A stretch of DNA of 53,591 bases from Flavobacteriaceae bacterium (GCA_017858055.1 JAFMCA010000014.1:1-53591), one strand, 5' to 3'. Positions 44,801 to 53,591 are shown, counted from the first letter of the stretch. A program made the numbers and translations. Notes: generated by a model not told the origin, from the letters alone.

Positions 44801-46142
44801 TCGAAAATCGAATCAGGACTTCATTGGCACGGTCTTCACTTTCCTCATGATGCCGCATTAACTCAATATAGAGGTCTTCTCCAAATTGCTCATGCCACCA
44901 TTGCAGCGCCTCCTCTGCTTGACGATCGCCAATGTTTAAGATCTTAGAGGGAACTTCTCCATAGGTATTTCCTGTGAGAACGATCAAATGATCTTTGTAT
45001 TGTTCTATTAGTTTTTTATCAATCCTTGGGACGTAGTAAAATCCAGAAACATAGGCGGCAGAGGTCAGTTTTGCTAAATTGTGGTACCCTGCTTTATTCT
45101 TTGCTAAAAAGACGATTTGGTATCCATCATCCCTTCGTGTTTTGTCTTTATGGTCTTCACAGACATAAAACTCACAGCCAATGATGGGTTTAATTTTGTG
45201 CTCGGCAGTTTTATTATGGGCAGATACTGCTTTGATAAAATGAAATGCCCCCATTAAATTGGCGTGATCAGTTAATGCTACTGCACCCATTTTATGGGAA
45301 GCCGCTGCCTCTACCAGCTGGTTGATTTTTGAGGTAGCTTGGAGTACTGAAAATTGACTGTGGTTGTGTAAATGCGAAAAATCTGCCCTTTCAAGTGCAC
45401 CATCCACCGCGTTATTAGGGGATTGGTCTGCGGGGACTACAACTTCTTTTTTAAATTTTTTTGAAGCTTTTTTTAAATTTCGATGTTGAAGGCCAATGAA
45501 TTCAAAGGGGGTTGTCCTTTGTCTTAATTCATCGGATTGCTCCATGGAAGCAAAGGCTTTTGGATGCAATTTGTTCAGCCGCATCAGCTCTAAAAAAACG
45601 CGAGCTGTCGCCTCAACATCGGCAGTGGCATTATGAGCTTCTTCAAAGCTGTCTTGAAACAATAAAGAATATAGTTCGCTTAATGTAGGTAGTTTAAACT
45701 TCCCTCCACGTCCTCCAGGAAGCTGACAAAGTTGAGCGGTTTCCTCGGTACAGGTATCTATAACAGCCTTGGATTCCAGGGGATCGTTTAAACCCGCTCG
45801 TAAATATTCCGCTCCAATAATGTTGCGATCAAACGAAACATTGTGGCCGATAACATAATCCGCCTGAGCCAAGGCGCTTTCAAATTTTGCTAGAACTTGG
45901 AGCAGTGAAACTCCCTCCGCTTCTGCTAAAGCTGTACTAATCCCGTGAACCTGCTCTGAATCAAAAGGTATGGTAAAACCCTCCGGTTTGATTAAATAAT
46001 CTTGATGAGAGAGTAGATTCCCTTGAGCATCGTGTATTTGCCATGCTATCTGGATACAACGCGGCCAATTTTCACTATCCGTAAGTGGAGCGTCCCATCG
46101 TTTGGGCAAACCCGTAGTTTCCGTATCAAAGATTAAATACAT
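41835..46142 (-). CDS. dnaE: DNA polymerase III alpha subunit with N-terminal DnaQ-like exonuclease
   Basis: A 1435-residue replicative polymerase. Residues 1-190 are a DEDDh exonuclease: FDTETTGL (Asp6, Glu8), Asp105 in HNVSFDRN, and His170/Asp175 in HNATADVEA, all intact, so it should proofread. A linker (about 200-250) leads to the PHP domain (HLHNHS at 257-262). The polymerase core has the catalytic acids in PDIDIDFDDE near 665, and the C-terminus holds an OB domain (GGIVNDVQHLESRNGKGWARF). The usual DnaE length is about 1160, so the N-terminal fusion accounts for the extra residues; I understand this fusion is common in Bacteroidota. No separate epsilon subunit lies nearby. Divergent from mfd. 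Confidence 0.95.
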   Translation of the reverse strand: MYLIFDTETTGLPKRWDAPLTDSENWPRCIQIAWQIHDAQGNLLSHQDYLIKPEGFTIPFDSEQVHGISTALAEAEGVSLLQVLAKFESALAQADYVIGHNVSFDRNIIGAEYLRAGLNDPLESKAVIDTCTEETAQLCQLPGGRGGKFKLPTLSELYSLLFQDSFEEAHNATADVEATARVFLELMRLNKLHPKAFASMEQSDELRQRTTPFEFIGLQHRNLKKASKKFKKEVVVPADQSPNNAVDGALERADFSHLHNHSQFSVLQATSKINQLVEAAASHKMGAVALTDHANLMGAFHFIKAVSAHNKTAEHKIKPIIGCEFYVCEDHKDKTRRDDGYQIVFLAKNKAGYHNLAKLTSAAYVSGFYYVPRIDKKLIEQYKDHLIVLTGNTYGEVPSKILNIGDRQAEEALQWWHEQFGEDLYIELMRHHEESEDRANEVLIRFSRKYKIPLIATNNTYYVHKEEANAHDILLCVKEGEKQATPIGRGRGFRYGFPNQEYYFKSPEEMKLLFQDIPEAIKNIQNLVDKIEPFELARDVLLPKFDIPKDFQLANHEGKEGENKYLRHLTYEGAKERYPDLTQEIRDRIDFELDVIANTGYPGYFLIVQDFIAAARKMDVSVGPGRGSAAGSVVAYCLKITNIDPIQYNLLFERFLNPDRVSMPDIDIDFDDEGRGRVIDYVIEKYGSNQVAQIITYGTMAAKSSIRDTARVLDLPLGEADRIAKLLPNMKLSKIFELSDQDLKEHLRTEEVLRVNEIKNLAEEDSLSGETIQQAKVLEGSLRNTGTHACGVIITPDDITQFVPVATAKDSDLFVTQFDNSVVEEAGLLKMDFLGLKTLTLIKDTVKLVKYKHNIDLDPDTFPLDDQKTYELFQKGETVGIFQYESAGMQKYLKDLKPTVFGDLIAMNALYRPGPLEYIPSFVDRKNGQEEISYDLPDMAEFLEETYGITVYQEQVMLLSQKLAGFSKGDADVLRKAMGKKIFALLQKLKPQFIEGGKSKGHPEEVLEKIWKDWEAFAAYAFNKSHSTCYAWIGYQTAYLKAHYPAEYMAAVLSNNMNDIKQVTFFMEECRRMGLKVLGPDVNESFYKFTVNDENAIRFGMGAIKGVGRGAVETIIEHRKEHRYTSIFDLVKRIDLRSANKKAFENLVLAGGLDSIASVHRAQYFNMDGDGVTFLEKAIRFGAKYQENLNSAQTSLFSEATNETYQDLTIPNCESWTNLIRLKKEKEVVGIYISSHPLDDFNHEMQHFINISLNHLGDLNLLINRELNVGGIVNDVQHLESRNGKGWARFVLEDFTDQYEFRIFGEDYLKYRHFLVVNQFIRIRLMVKEGWVNRDTGKAGAPRMQFLHFEMLQNTIETNAKKLTLQLDIHQLSEEQILNLQENLKVYKGDQSLYFNVYDSNKKVKLTLNSKKQKVKITPDLLDFLDEAQWQYKLN

Positions 46143-46269
46143 AGGCTAAAAGTAGCAAAACCCTTTTGGCTGAAAAAGGGGTTTCCATTGGAGTTATCAA
46201 CTATACTTCAAATTGGATCTTTTTTTTAACACAAACCGTACCCATCCAATAAATGAGAATACGTAATTA

Positions 46270-46298
46270 AAGCAGGGGAATAGGAAGTTCCCTTTTTG
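46270..46298 (+). promoter_or_regulatory. Terminator-like hairpin in the mfd leader
   Basis: GGGAA (46276-46280) pairs with TTCCC (46288-46292) around a 7-nt loop and is followed by TTTTT. It sits about 50 bp before the mfd ATG, with no upstream gene in the same direction, so it could be an attenuator. The stem is short. Confidence 0.35.
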
Positions 46299-46344
46299 AA
46301 GCTTTCTAAAAACTATTTCAAAAACAAAAGAAGTATTTAAATTG

Positions 46345-49300
46345 ATGGAGATATTGAAGCAATGGGATTATCTTTACCAAAAAAAAGGAATTAACCCACT
46401 ATTAGACCTTTTCAACGAACTTCCTTCTCAAAAAACGCTAGAAAGAGCCTTTTTTGAGTCGAATTGTGTCCAATTGCGAGGTCTAGTAGGTTCCGGATTC
46501 AGTTTTCGAATTGCATCAGCATTCCAAAATAATCCTCAATTTCTCCTAATCGTGATGGACGATGCCGAACAGGCCGCCTACTATCTTAACGATTTCGAAC
46601 AACTGCTTTCCCCTAGCGAGGTCTTATATTTTCCTGCAAGCTACCGACAACCTTATGCCCCTGAAAGTACAGATAATGCAAATATTCTTCTGCGTGCAGA
46701 AGCTATGAAAAAGCTGAGTACCTCCAAAAAACCACGATTGGTGGTAACCTACCCACAGGCGATCTTCGAAAAACTAATTTCCCATCGGACACTGAAACGC
46801 ATTGGGCTTACCCTAAAAAAAGAAAGTATCGTTTCACTTTCTTCATTAAATGAACGCCTTTTTGAAATGGGTTTTGAACGTGTTGATTTTGTTACGGAAC
46901 CCGGAGAATTTGCAGTTCGTGGAGGAATCATTGACGTGTTTTCTTTTGCCTATCAACACCCCTACAGGATTGAATTTTTTGACGATACTATAGAACGCCT
47001 TTCCAGTTTTCAAGTAGAAAACCAAAGATCTGTTGCTGCCTTTAACCTCATTGAAATTTTGCCCGACACCTCCAATCTAGAATCAACCGCAGAGCGAAAA
47101 ACAATTTTAGAGTTTTTCCCTCAAAACAGCAGTTTTATTTTTGGGAACTTAGATAAAATAACCGATCATCTTAAACAACTTTTCGACAAAGCTAGCAGGG
47201 CATTTCAAAAGACTGGCGTACAGTCACAGTATCCCCCAGAAGCTCTTTTTGTGGGAGCTAAAGAATGGATTGCTGACTGCGAAAACAAGTCGGTGCTTTT
47301 GCTTGAACGTTCGGATCAGCTGCCTGCTACGTCCGTGATTTCATTTAAACAAAGTCCTCAACCCGCTTTTAATAAACAGTTTGATTTATTGATTGACTAC
47401 CTTAATAAAAATCACGAGAAAGGGTATCAGAATTCACTATTCTGCAGTCATGAACAGCAGGCCAAACGCTTTCATGACATCTTTGAAGAACAAAAAGAAA
47501 CGGTTCATTATTCTACCCATGTCCTTCCACTGTATCAAGGATTTGAAGACTTAGAAGTCCATTGGGCCTGTTTTACAGATCATCAAATTTTTGAACGCTA
47601 CCATAAATTCAAATTAAAATCCGAAACAACCAAAAAGCAAGCACTGAGTTTAAAAGAGCTTACTCAGATGGAGGTTGGTGATTTTGTAACGCATATAGAT
47701 CATGGGATTGGAAAATTTGGAGGGCTTCAAAAAATCGAGGTAGAAGGAAAATTCCAGGAAGCCATCAAGTTAATTTATGGTGAGCGAGACGTTTTATACT
47801 TGAGCATCCATTCCCTTCACAAGATTAGCAAATTTAACGGTAAAGATGGAGCCACCCCCAAACTTTATAAGCTTGGCTCCAAAGCGTGGAAAGCACTCAA
47901 GCAAAAAACCAAGAAAAGGGTCAAAGAAATTGCCTTCAACTTGATAGAACTCTATGCCAAACGCAGACAAAAAATCGGTTTTGCTTTTGCACCAGACAGT
48001 TATTTGCAGTGGGAACTAGAAGCCTCATTCCTCTTTGAGGATACCCCAGACCAAAGTAAAACGACAGAAGCCATAAAAAAAGACATGGAATCAGCCCAAC
48101 CGATGGATCGCTTGGTTTGTGGTGATGTTGGTTTTGGAAAAACAGAGGTTGCCATCCGAGCTGCATTCAAAGCCGTGGACAACAGCAAGCAGGTGGTCGT
48201 TCTCGTTCCAACAACAATATTGGCTTTTCAGCATTTTAAAACCTTTAGCACACGACTCAAAGACCTTCCCGTTAGGGTCGATTACCTCAACCGATTTCGA
48301 AGCTCAAAAGACAAAAAACAGATTCTTATAGATCTCGAAGAAGGAAAAATTGATATTCTAATTGGCACCCATCAACTGGTCAGTAAAAATGTTCATTTTA
48401 AAGACTTGGGGTTACTTATTGTTGATGAGGAACAAAAATTTGGGGTTGCGGTTAAAGAAAAAATTCGTTCTTTAAAAGAGAATATTGATGTACTTACCCT
48501 AACTGCTACTCCCATTCCAAGAACGCTGCAGTTTAGCCTAATGGCTGCTCGCGATCTTTCTGTCATCGCTACCCCACCGCCAAATCGATATCCTATTGAA
48601 AGTGAAGTTCTGCGTTTTAGTGAGGTTAAAATTCGGGATGGAATCCTCTATGAATTACAACGAGGAGGTCAGGTATATTTCATTCACAATAGAGTAGAAA
48701 ATATCAAAGAAATTGCTGGGATGATACAGCGCTTAATTCCTGATGCTCGTGTGGGAATTGCTCATGGACAAATGGAAGGTAATACACTTGAAAAAAATCT
48801 GTTGAGTTTTATGGAAGGTGATTTTGATATCCTCATTGCCACAACCATTGTTGAAAACGGGCTAGATGTTCCCAATGCCAATACCTTGTTTATTAACAAC
48901 GCTCAAAATTTTGGTCTTAGTGATCTTCACCAAATGCGGGGTCGTGTAGGTAGGAGCAATAAAAAGGCCTTTTGCTATTTTATCACACCACCACTGAGCG
49001 CGATGAGCAGCGATGCCCAAAAAAGAATTAAAACAATTGAACAGTTCTCCGCCTTGGGTTCAGGAATTCAAATTGCGATGAAAGATCTTGAAATCCGAGG
49101 TGCAGGGGATTTGCTTGGTGGAGAACAAAGCGGGTTTATTAATGAAATTGGTTTTGAAACTTATCAAAAAATCTTACAGGAAGCCATTGATGAACTCAAA
49201 GAAAACGAATTCAAATCCCTCTATGAAGACGAACAAAACGACTCCTTCAAGACCTATGTGAAAGAAGTACAAATAGATACCGATCTGGAAATTTACCTCC

Positions 49301-49743
49301 CCGATGACTATATCAATATTGTCAAGGAACGACTTGCGTTGTACCAACAGCTAAGCAACATTAAAACCAACACTGAGCTTGTTGAATTTGAGGAACAATT
49401 AATAGATCGCTTTGGACCCCTCCCAGAAGAAGCCAAAGAATTGCTAGAAAGTGTCCGTTTAAAATGGATTGCAACCCAGTTGGGCATAGAACGAGTACTT
49501 CTCAAAAATAAGCGTTGTATGTGTTATTTTATTGCAGATCAACAAAGTACCTTTTTTCAATCGCCACGATTTTCGCATCTAATCACTAAAGTTCAAGAAA
49601 ATCCAGACCGAATGATGCTCAAAGAAAAAAATACCTCTCAAGGGCTTAAGCTTCTATTAAACATTAAAAATGTCGATGAAGTAAAGTCGGTAAAAGAATT
49701 GTTGGAAATACTCGTCCTGCCTACAATAATTTCAAATTCTTAA
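46345..49743 (+). CDS. mfd: Transcription-repair coupling factor Mfd
   Basis: A 1132-residue SF2 translocase that removes RNA polymerase stalled at DNA lesions and recruits UvrA. I prefer the ATG at 46345 to the TTG directly before it. The N-terminal UvrB-homology region covers about 1-350. The CarD-like RNA-polymerase-interaction domain is near 440-510 (MEVGDFVTHIDHGIGKF). Walker A GDVGFGKTE is at about 592, Walker B DEEQ near 693, TATPIPRT and the motif VI region (QMRGRVGRS) follow, and the TRCF C-terminal domain closes the protein. All domains look complete. Its last 23 bp overlap the 3' end of the opposing ACT-like gene. Confidence 0.97.
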   Translation: MEILKQWDYLYQKKGINPLLDLFNELPSQKTLERAFFESNCVQLRGLVGSGFSFRIASAFQNNPQFLLIVMDDAEQAAYYLNDFEQLLSPSEVLYFPASYRQPYAPESTDNANILLRAEAMKKLSTSKKPRLVVTYPQAIFEKLISHRTLKRIGLTLKKESIVSLSSLNERLFEMGFERVDFVTEPGEFAVRGGIIDVFSFAYQHPYRIEFFDDTIERLSSFQVENQRSVAAFNLIEILPDTSNLESTAERKTILEFFPQNSSFIFGNLDKITDHLKQLFDKASRAFQKTGVQSQYPPEALFVGAKEWIADCENKSVLLLERSDQLPATSVISFKQSPQPAFNKQFDLLIDYLNKNHEKGYQNSLFCSHEQQAKRFHDIFEEQKETVHYSTHVLPLYQGFEDLEVHWACFTDHQIFERYHKFKLKSETTKKQALSLKELTQMEVGDFVTHIDHGIGKFGGLQKIEVEGKFQEAIKLIYGERDVLYLSIHSLHKISKFNGKDGATPKLYKLGSKAWKALKQKTKKRVKEIAFNLIELYAKRRQKIGFAFAPDSYLQWELEASFLFEDTPDQSKTTEAIKKDMESAQPMDRLVCGDVGFGKTEVAIRAAFKAVDNSKQVVVLVPTTILAFQHFKTFSTRLKDLPVRVDYLNRFRSSKDKKQILIDLEEGKIDILIGTHQLVSKNVHFKDLGLLIVDEEQKFGVAVKEKIRSLKENIDVLTLTATPIPRTLQFSLMAARDLSVIATPPPNRYPIESEVLRFSEVKIRDGILYELQRGGQVYFIHNRVENIKEIAGMIQRLIPDARVGIAHGQMEGNTLEKNLLSFMEGDFDILIATTIVENGLDVPNANTLFINNAQNFGLSDLHQMRGRVGRSNKKAFCYFITPPLSAMSSDAQKRIKTIEQFSALGSGIQIAMKDLEIRGAGDLLGGEQSGFINEIGFETYQKILQEAIDELKENEFKSLYEDEQNDSFKTYVKEVQIDTDLEIYLPDDYINIVKERLALYQQLSNIKTNTELVEFEEQLIDRFGPLPEEAKELLESVRLKWIATQLGIERVLLKNKRCMCYFIADQQSTFFQSPRFSHLITKVQENPDRMMLKEKNTSQGLKLLLNIKNVDEVKSVKELLEILVLPTIISNS

Positions 49744-50380
49744 TCACCTTAAATGCAATATTCACTTGATCTTCGTGCATCAGTATCGTAAATTCATTAG
49801 ACGTTGAAATAACTTCGTTAATGTTCACCCCCTCCCAGGAAAGACGCTGAAAAATAAAATAATAAATTCCAGGTATGGTCACGTTTTCCTCTGGAAGTTT
49901 GATCGTAATTGAAGATAAATTTTCAGTTTTAGAATAACAAACCTCATTTTTAAAAAGCCCGTCAACCAGACTGGCAATATTTTGACTAACAATGATATTA
50001 CATTCTGAAACTCCTCTTGAAGAGGTATAAAACACTTCTTTAAACTGCTCGATTTCTTTTAAAAGATTAGCTTGAGCAAAAAGAATGCTGTCCGAAATTA
50101 GAAAACTGTAATCCACCAAAGACGAACGCACCGTAATGTCTCCCAAATTTTTTAAAACTTTGACAATTTGCTTGGTTTGAACAAATTCTGCGGTGTCAGA
50201 AATTCGTTTTAATGCCATAACGATAGCTCCTGGCTTTACAGGTTTCTTAATCAATTCCTCAATATCAGTTTGAATATGACGCGAAAGTGAAGTGAGATTA
50301 ATAATCCCTTCTGATAATGCGGAGGACAAATAAGGTTTTGTTTTGATGTATTCAACTACAGTAGCGGCTATTGTTTTCAT
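49721..50380 (-). CDS. ACT-like domain protein (often labelled aspartate kinase)
   Basis: A 219-residue cytoplasmic protein conserved in flavobacteria as far as I recall. The N-terminal helical part (YIKTKPYLSSALSEGIIN, VKPGAIVMALKRIS) looks like a small HTH-type domain. The C-terminal 100 residues show an ACT-like repeat (LSSITIKLPEENVTIPG, IFQRLSWEGVNINEVIST, SNEFTILMHEDQVNIAFKVI), the regulatory module of aspartate kinases. There is no kinase domain, so the name aspartate kinase seen in some records would be wrong for this protein. Ligand-dependent regulation is the likely role. Its 3' end overlaps mfd by 23 bp. Confidence 0.7.
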   Translation of the reverse strand: MKTIAATVVEYIKTKPYLSSALSEGIINLTSLSRHIQTDIEELIKKPVKPGAIVMALKRISDTAEFVQTKQIVKVLKNLGDITVRSSLVDYSFLISDSILFAQANLLKEIEQFKEVFYTSSRGVSECNIIVSQNIASLVDGLFKNEVCYSKTENLSSITIKLPEENVTIPGIYYFIFQRLSWEGVNINEVISTSNEFTILMHEDQVNIAFKVIKNLKLL

Positions 50381-50439
50381 ACCATATCGTTTTCTGCAAC
50401 AAAAGTAATTATTTAAAACAAAATGTTACAAATTAAACA

Positions 50440-50802
50440 TTATTCCCATGCATAAAATGCATTTTTGAGGTGTTTCAACTTCCAATTTTGACCCTGAATT
50501 GTGATAGCGATAACATCAAATCGAACTTCCAGATCCATTTGATTCTCCTCGAGGTAGTGGTTTACTGCTTCAACCAAAAGTTTGATTTTTTTTGAGGAAA
50601 TAAATTGCTGGGGAGTTCCAAAAAAGTCTGTGCTTCTAGCCTTCACCTCGATACATATTAGTTTTTCCTTTTTTTGCATGAGCAGATCAACTTCAGCCCG
50701 CCCAGCGCGGTAATTTTGCTCTAATAGTGCGTACCCTTTATTTAGTAAATACGCTTTAGCTTTTGCTTCTGCTTCTTTCCCAAAGAGGTTGTGCTCTGCC
50801 AT
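50440..50802 (-). CDS. YraN family (UPF0102) nuclease-like protein
   Basis: A 120-residue protein of the restriction-endonuclease-like fold. GKEAEAKAKAYLLNKGY is the standard opening helix, and the catalytic-type acids sit at Glu37, Asp39 and Glu52-x-Lys54 (AEVDLL...IEVKARS), followed by the SSKKIKLLVEAVNHYL helix. Full family length. The role is unproven; DNA repair or recombination has been suggested because of the fold. Located between the ACT-like gene and the divergent metG. Confidence 0.9.
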   Translation of the reverse strand: MAEHNLFGKEAEAKAKAYLLNKGYALLEQNYRAGRAEVDLLMQKKEKLICIEVKARSTDFFGTPQQFISSKKIKLLVEAVNHYLEENQMDLEVRFDVIAITIQGQNWKLKHLKNAFYAWE

Positions 50803-50864
50803 CAGAATTCATTTGGAGTAAATTAAAGATACAATCTAGCCCCTAAAAAAGGGACAGTTTTGTG

Positions 50865-50872
50865 TACTTTTG
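50865..50872 (+). promoter_or_regulatory. Candidate -7 promoter element of metG
   Basis: TACTTTTG matches TAnnTTTG exactly and lies 20 bp before the metG ATG, predicting a very short leader. No exact TTG at -33. Confidence 0.5.
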
Positions 50873-50892
50873 ACAAAATTTAAGTCGTTCCT

Positions 50893-52947
50893 ATGCCGAA
50901 ACGTTATACTGTTACAGCAGCGCTACCCTACACAAACGGTCCCATTCATATTGGACATTTAGCTGGAGTCTATATTCCTGCAGATATATACAGCCGTTAT
51001 TTAAGGGAGCAAGGGAAAGATGTCGCCTTTATTTGTGGAAGTGATGAACACGGAGTTGCTATTGCTTTAAAAGCAAAAAAAGAGGGTAAAACACCGCAAC
51101 AAATTATCGATCAATACGACCAATTGATCCGTGAGTCTTTCAACTCTTTCGGAATAGCGTTTGATCATTATTCCAGAACTTCTCGAAAAATTCATCACGA
51201 AACTGCTCAGGAATTTTTCAAAATTCTCTATGATAAGGGTGTTTTTGAAGAAAAAGATTCTGAGCAACTGTACGATCCAGAAGCGAAACAATTTTTAGCT
51301 GATCGTTTTGTTACAGGTAGCTGCCCAATTTGTCAAAATCCAGAAGCGTATGGAGATCAATGTGAAAGTTGTGGAAGCACACTAAGCGCAACGGAATTAA
51401 TTCATCCGCAATCTACATTAAGTGGGGCAAAACCTGAATTAAAAAAAACCAAACACTGGTATCTTCCTTTAAATCAATATGAAGATTTTATATCAAAATG
51501 GATACTAGAAGGACATCAAAACGATTGGAAACCAAATGTATACGGTCAGGTAAAATCCTGGGTTAGCAATGGACTCCAGCCCAGAGCGGTAACCCGAGAT
51601 TTAGATTGGGGTATTGCTGTTCCTGTGCCACATGCTGAGGGAAAAGTCTTGTATGTGTGGTTTGATGCACCCATTGGCTACATTTCTTCAACGAAAGAAT
51701 GGGCAAAAGAAAAAGGAAAAGATTGGGAGCCTTATTGGTGTGATAAAGAAACCCAATTGGTCCATTTCATTGGAAAGGATAATATCGTTTTTCACTGTAT
51801 TATTTTTCCCGTTATGCTAAAAGCTTCTGGGCGTTATATTTTACCCGAGAATGTACCCGCAAATGAATTTTTAAATCTGGAAGGACAAAAAATATCGACC
51901 TCTAAAAACTGGGCAGTATGGCTTCATGAATATTTAGAATCATTTCCTGAACAGCAAGATGTCTTGCGTTATGTCCTTACAGCCAATGCTCCTGAAACAA
52001 AAGATAATGATTTTACTTGGGACGAATTTCAAGCGAGGAATAACAATGAATTGGTAGCCATTTATGGAAATTTTATCAATCGAGTAATGGTGCTGACTCA
52101 TAAATACTATAATGGATTTGTACCTCAACCCCATACCCTGCATGAAGAAGATAAAAGTGTCTTGCAGGCCATGGCTCAGCTCCCCAAAAAAATTGGAGAT
52201 TCTATAGAAAACTATCGCTTTAGAGAAGCGAGTCAAACCCTTATGAGTTTGGCACGAATGGGAAATAAATACCTCGCAGATGCCGAACCTTGGAAATTGA
52301 TAAAAACGGATCCTAATCGTGTACAATCGATTATGTACACGGCTTTACAAGTTGCCGCTGGTCTGAGCATACTCTCAGAACCTTTACTCCCCTTTACAGC
52401 CCAAAAGCTTCGAACGATGTTGCAACTCAAATCAAAATCCAAGCTTTGGGAGCAAGTTGCCCATGGAGACACACTGCTTCAACCCAAACATCTCTTAGGA
52501 GCATCCGCTTTGTTATTTCAGAAAATTGAAGACGATCAAATGGAGTCAGAGCGGAGTAAACTTCGAAATGCTGCTCAGAATAATAAAGAGGAACAAAAAA
52601 AAGCAACCCCTCTAAAACCACAAGTAGAAGCAAGTCAATTTGAGACACTTGATCTGCGGGTAGCGGAAATCCTTGAAGCTAAAAAAGTTAAGAAAACAAA
52701 AAAATTGATGGAACTCACTGTACTCCTCGGAGAGGAAAAGAGAACCGTTGTTTCTGGGATTGCCAATGACTATGACGAAACTGAATTGATAGGAAAAAAA
52801 GTAACCCTTTTGGTGAATCTCAAGCCCAGAGCACTCAAGGGGATCGAAAGTCAAGGCATGATACTTTTGGGAGAAAATGAAGCAGGGAAATTAATTTTTG
52901 TCGCTCCAGAGGATACCCAAGTTCGAGCAGGAACACCCATTAAATAG
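50893..52947 (+). CDS. metG: Methionyl-tRNA synthetase
   Basis: A 684-residue class I aminoacyl-tRNA synthetase. The HIGH motif reads PIHIGHL (17-23), and the zinc knuckle CPIC...CESC is in the connective insert at about 147-163. KISTSKN near 333-339 is the KMSKS equivalent. The anticodon domain follows, and the C-terminal residues from about 575 form a tRNA-binding (EMAP/Trbp111) domain ([29 protein letters not shown]) that aids dimerisation. Length and order are standard. The next gene starts 15 bp downstream. Confidence 0.97.
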   Translation: MPKRYTVTAALPYTNGPIHIGHLAGVYIPADIYSRYLREQGKDVAFICGSDEHGVAIALKAKKEGKTPQQIIDQYDQLIRESFNSFGIAFDHYSRTSRKIHHETAQEFFKILYDKGVFEEKDSEQLYDPEAKQFLADRFVTGSCPICQNPEAYGDQCESCGSTLSATELIHPQSTLSGAKPELKKTKHWYLPLNQYEDFISKWILEGHQNDWKPNVYGQVKSWVSNGLQPRAVTRDLDWGIAVPVPHAEGKVLYVWFDAPIGYISSTKEWAKEKGKDWEPYWCDKETQLVHFIGKDNIVFHCIIFPVMLKASGRYILPENVPANEFLNLEGQKISTSKNWAVWLHEYLESFPEQQDVLRYVLTANAPETKDNDFTWDEFQARNNNELVAIYGNFINRVMVLTHKYYNGFVPQPHTLHEEDKSVLQAMAQLPKKIGDSIENYRFREASQTLMSLARMGNKYLADAEPWKLIKTDPNRVQSIMYTALQVAAGLSILSEPLLPFTAQKLRTMLQLKSKSKLWEQVAHGDTLLQPKHLLGASALLFQKIEDDQMESERSKLRNAAQNNKEEQKKATPLKPQVEASQFETLDLRVAEILEAKKVKKTKKLMELTVLLGEEKRTVVSGIANDYDETELIGKKVTLLVNLKPRALKGIESQGMILLGENEAGKLIFVAPEDTQVRAGTPIK

Positions 52948-52961
52948 TGGATCTCCAATCC

Positions 52962-53591
52962 ATGGTTCCCATTGCCTATCATTCCAGCTATAAGCTTCCT
53001 CTTCCAGAAAACCATCGGTTCCCGATGGAGAAATACGAACTACTTCCTCAGCAGTTACTTTTAGAAGGCACCTGCAAGAAAGAAGATTTTTTTGAACCGC
53101 ATCCGGTACCTCTTGAGACCGTTTATCGGGTTCATGATCCCGATTATGTAAAACGATTGTGCAATTTAGAACTTCAAAAAAATGAAGTTAGAAAAATCGG
53201 ATTTCCACTAAGTGAGGCGCTTGTAGAAAGAGAATTTATCATCGCAGGGGGGACGGTTATGGGAGCATTAAAATCCCTTCAAAATGGCATTTCGATGAAT
53301 ATTGCAGGGGGTACGCACCATGCTTTCCACTCTCATGGAGAAGCCTTTTGTCTTTTAAATGACCAAGCTATTGCCGCTCAATATCTGTTGGATCACACTC
53401 CTCTTAAAAAAATTTTGATTCTCGATCTGGATGTTCACCAAGGAAATGGAACCGCAGAGATTTTTAAAAAAAATGATGCGGTTTATACTTGCTCCGTTCA
53501 CGGCGCTAAAAATTATCCTTTTAAAAAAGAACAAAGTGATTTGGATGTAGGCTTGGATGACCAAACGGATGACCTCACCTATTTAAATGAA
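52962..53591 (+). CDS. Histone-deacetylase-family protein, 5' part (cut by window end)
   Basis: The first 210 codons of an HDAC/AcuC/acetylpolyamine-amidohydrolase-fold enzyme; the gene runs off the window. I choose the ATG at 52962; a GTG at 52947 overlapping the metG stop is in frame but less likely. The fold markers are present: PMEKYELLPQ near the start, RVHDPDYV, the catalytic His pair in NIAGGTHHAFHSHGEAFC, and the zinc ligands Asp/His in LILDLDVHQGNG. The predicted reaction is Zn-dependent deacetylation of a lysine side chain or small acetyl-amine. Downstream of metG by 14 bp, perhaps co-transcribed. Confidence 0.9.
   Translation, partial: MVPIAYHSSYKLPLPENHRFPMEKYELLPQQLLLEGTCKKEDFFEPHPVPLETVYRVHDPDYVKRLCNLELQKNEVRKIGFPLSEALVEREFIIAGGTVMGALKSLQNGISMNIAGGTHHAFHSHGEAFCLLNDQAIAAQYLLDHTPLKKILILDLDVHQGNGTAEIFKKNDAVYTCSVHGAKNYPFKKEQSDLDVGLDDQTDDLTYLNE

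Noticed and set aside
49721-50380. Annotation of this protein as aspartate kinase
   Set aside because: No amino-acid kinase domain is present; only ACT-like sequence is visible.

Overview
The window looks like chromosomal DNA of a Flavobacteriaceae-type Bacteroidota, probably free-living and aerobic. By eye the DNA is AT-rich. Shine-Dalgarno sites are rare, and several genes carry the Bacteroidota -7 element TAnnTTTG (for example upstream of trxA, metG, acn and the GH16 gene). The DNA polymerase III alpha subunit has a DnaQ-like exonuclease fused to its N-terminus. Many secreted proteins have 'MKK...Q' signal peptides or lipoboxes. The genus cannot be fixed from the sequence alone.

Layout. 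1-2.3 kb: a secreted non-specific nuclease, a 5'-truncated DUF285 (BspA-like) repeat protein and a short-chain dehydrogenase whose stop codon overlaps the repeat protein's stop. 2.3-3.9 kb: a gene-poor stretch, a small secreted NTF2-like protein and a PhnA-type zinc-ribbon protein. 4-10.3 kb: a group that looks like sugar or polyol oxidation: an FAH-fold sugar-acid dehydratase or hydrolase, tRNA-Arg(CCT), an exported alditol/aldonolactone oxidase, and a tight three-gene run of Tat-exported Gfo/Idh/MocA oxidoreductase, YjbQ-family protein and PQQ dehydrogenase lipoprotein with a built-in cytochrome c. 10.3-19.9 kb: secreted hydrolases (alpha/beta-hydrolase esterase, creatininase family, sialate O-acetylesterase-like SASA protein, GH16 beta-glucanase, D-aminoacylase family), two secreted proteins of unknown function with strong terminators, and a DoxX-like membrane protein. 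No SusC/SusD pair is present, so this is not a classical polysaccharide utilisation locus.

20-21.9 kb: an arsenic-type operon (ArsR, DUF6428, CX5R phosphatase/arsenate reductase, small membrane protein) with a palindromic candidate operator that reaches the arsR start codon; no arsenite pump is visible. 22-24.4 kb: a duplicated NTF2-like secreted protein, an HxlR regulator and a methyltransferase. 24.5-31.1 kb: two secreted amidohydrolase-like proteins in tandem, of which only one domain keeps the metal ligands, then a DUF5916 outer-membrane protein. 31.2-39.9 kb: aconitase, a second HxlR regulator and an RND efflux operon (MFP-RND-TolC). 40-53.6 kb: sterol desaturase-like protein, tRNA-Asp(GTC), thioredoxin, DnaE, Mfd, an ACT-like protein, YraN, MetG and the start of a histone-deacetylase-family gene cut by the window end.

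The right third is mostly conserved housekeeping DNA; the left two thirds hold the accessory material. The best candidates for something less described are the periplasmic oxidation group at 4-10 kb, the two unknown secreted proteins around the SASA gene, the amidohydrolase set with lost active sites, the pump-less ars-type operon, and three small genes of 29, 51 and 53 codons. All functional statements rest on reading motifs by eye; no database search was possible.
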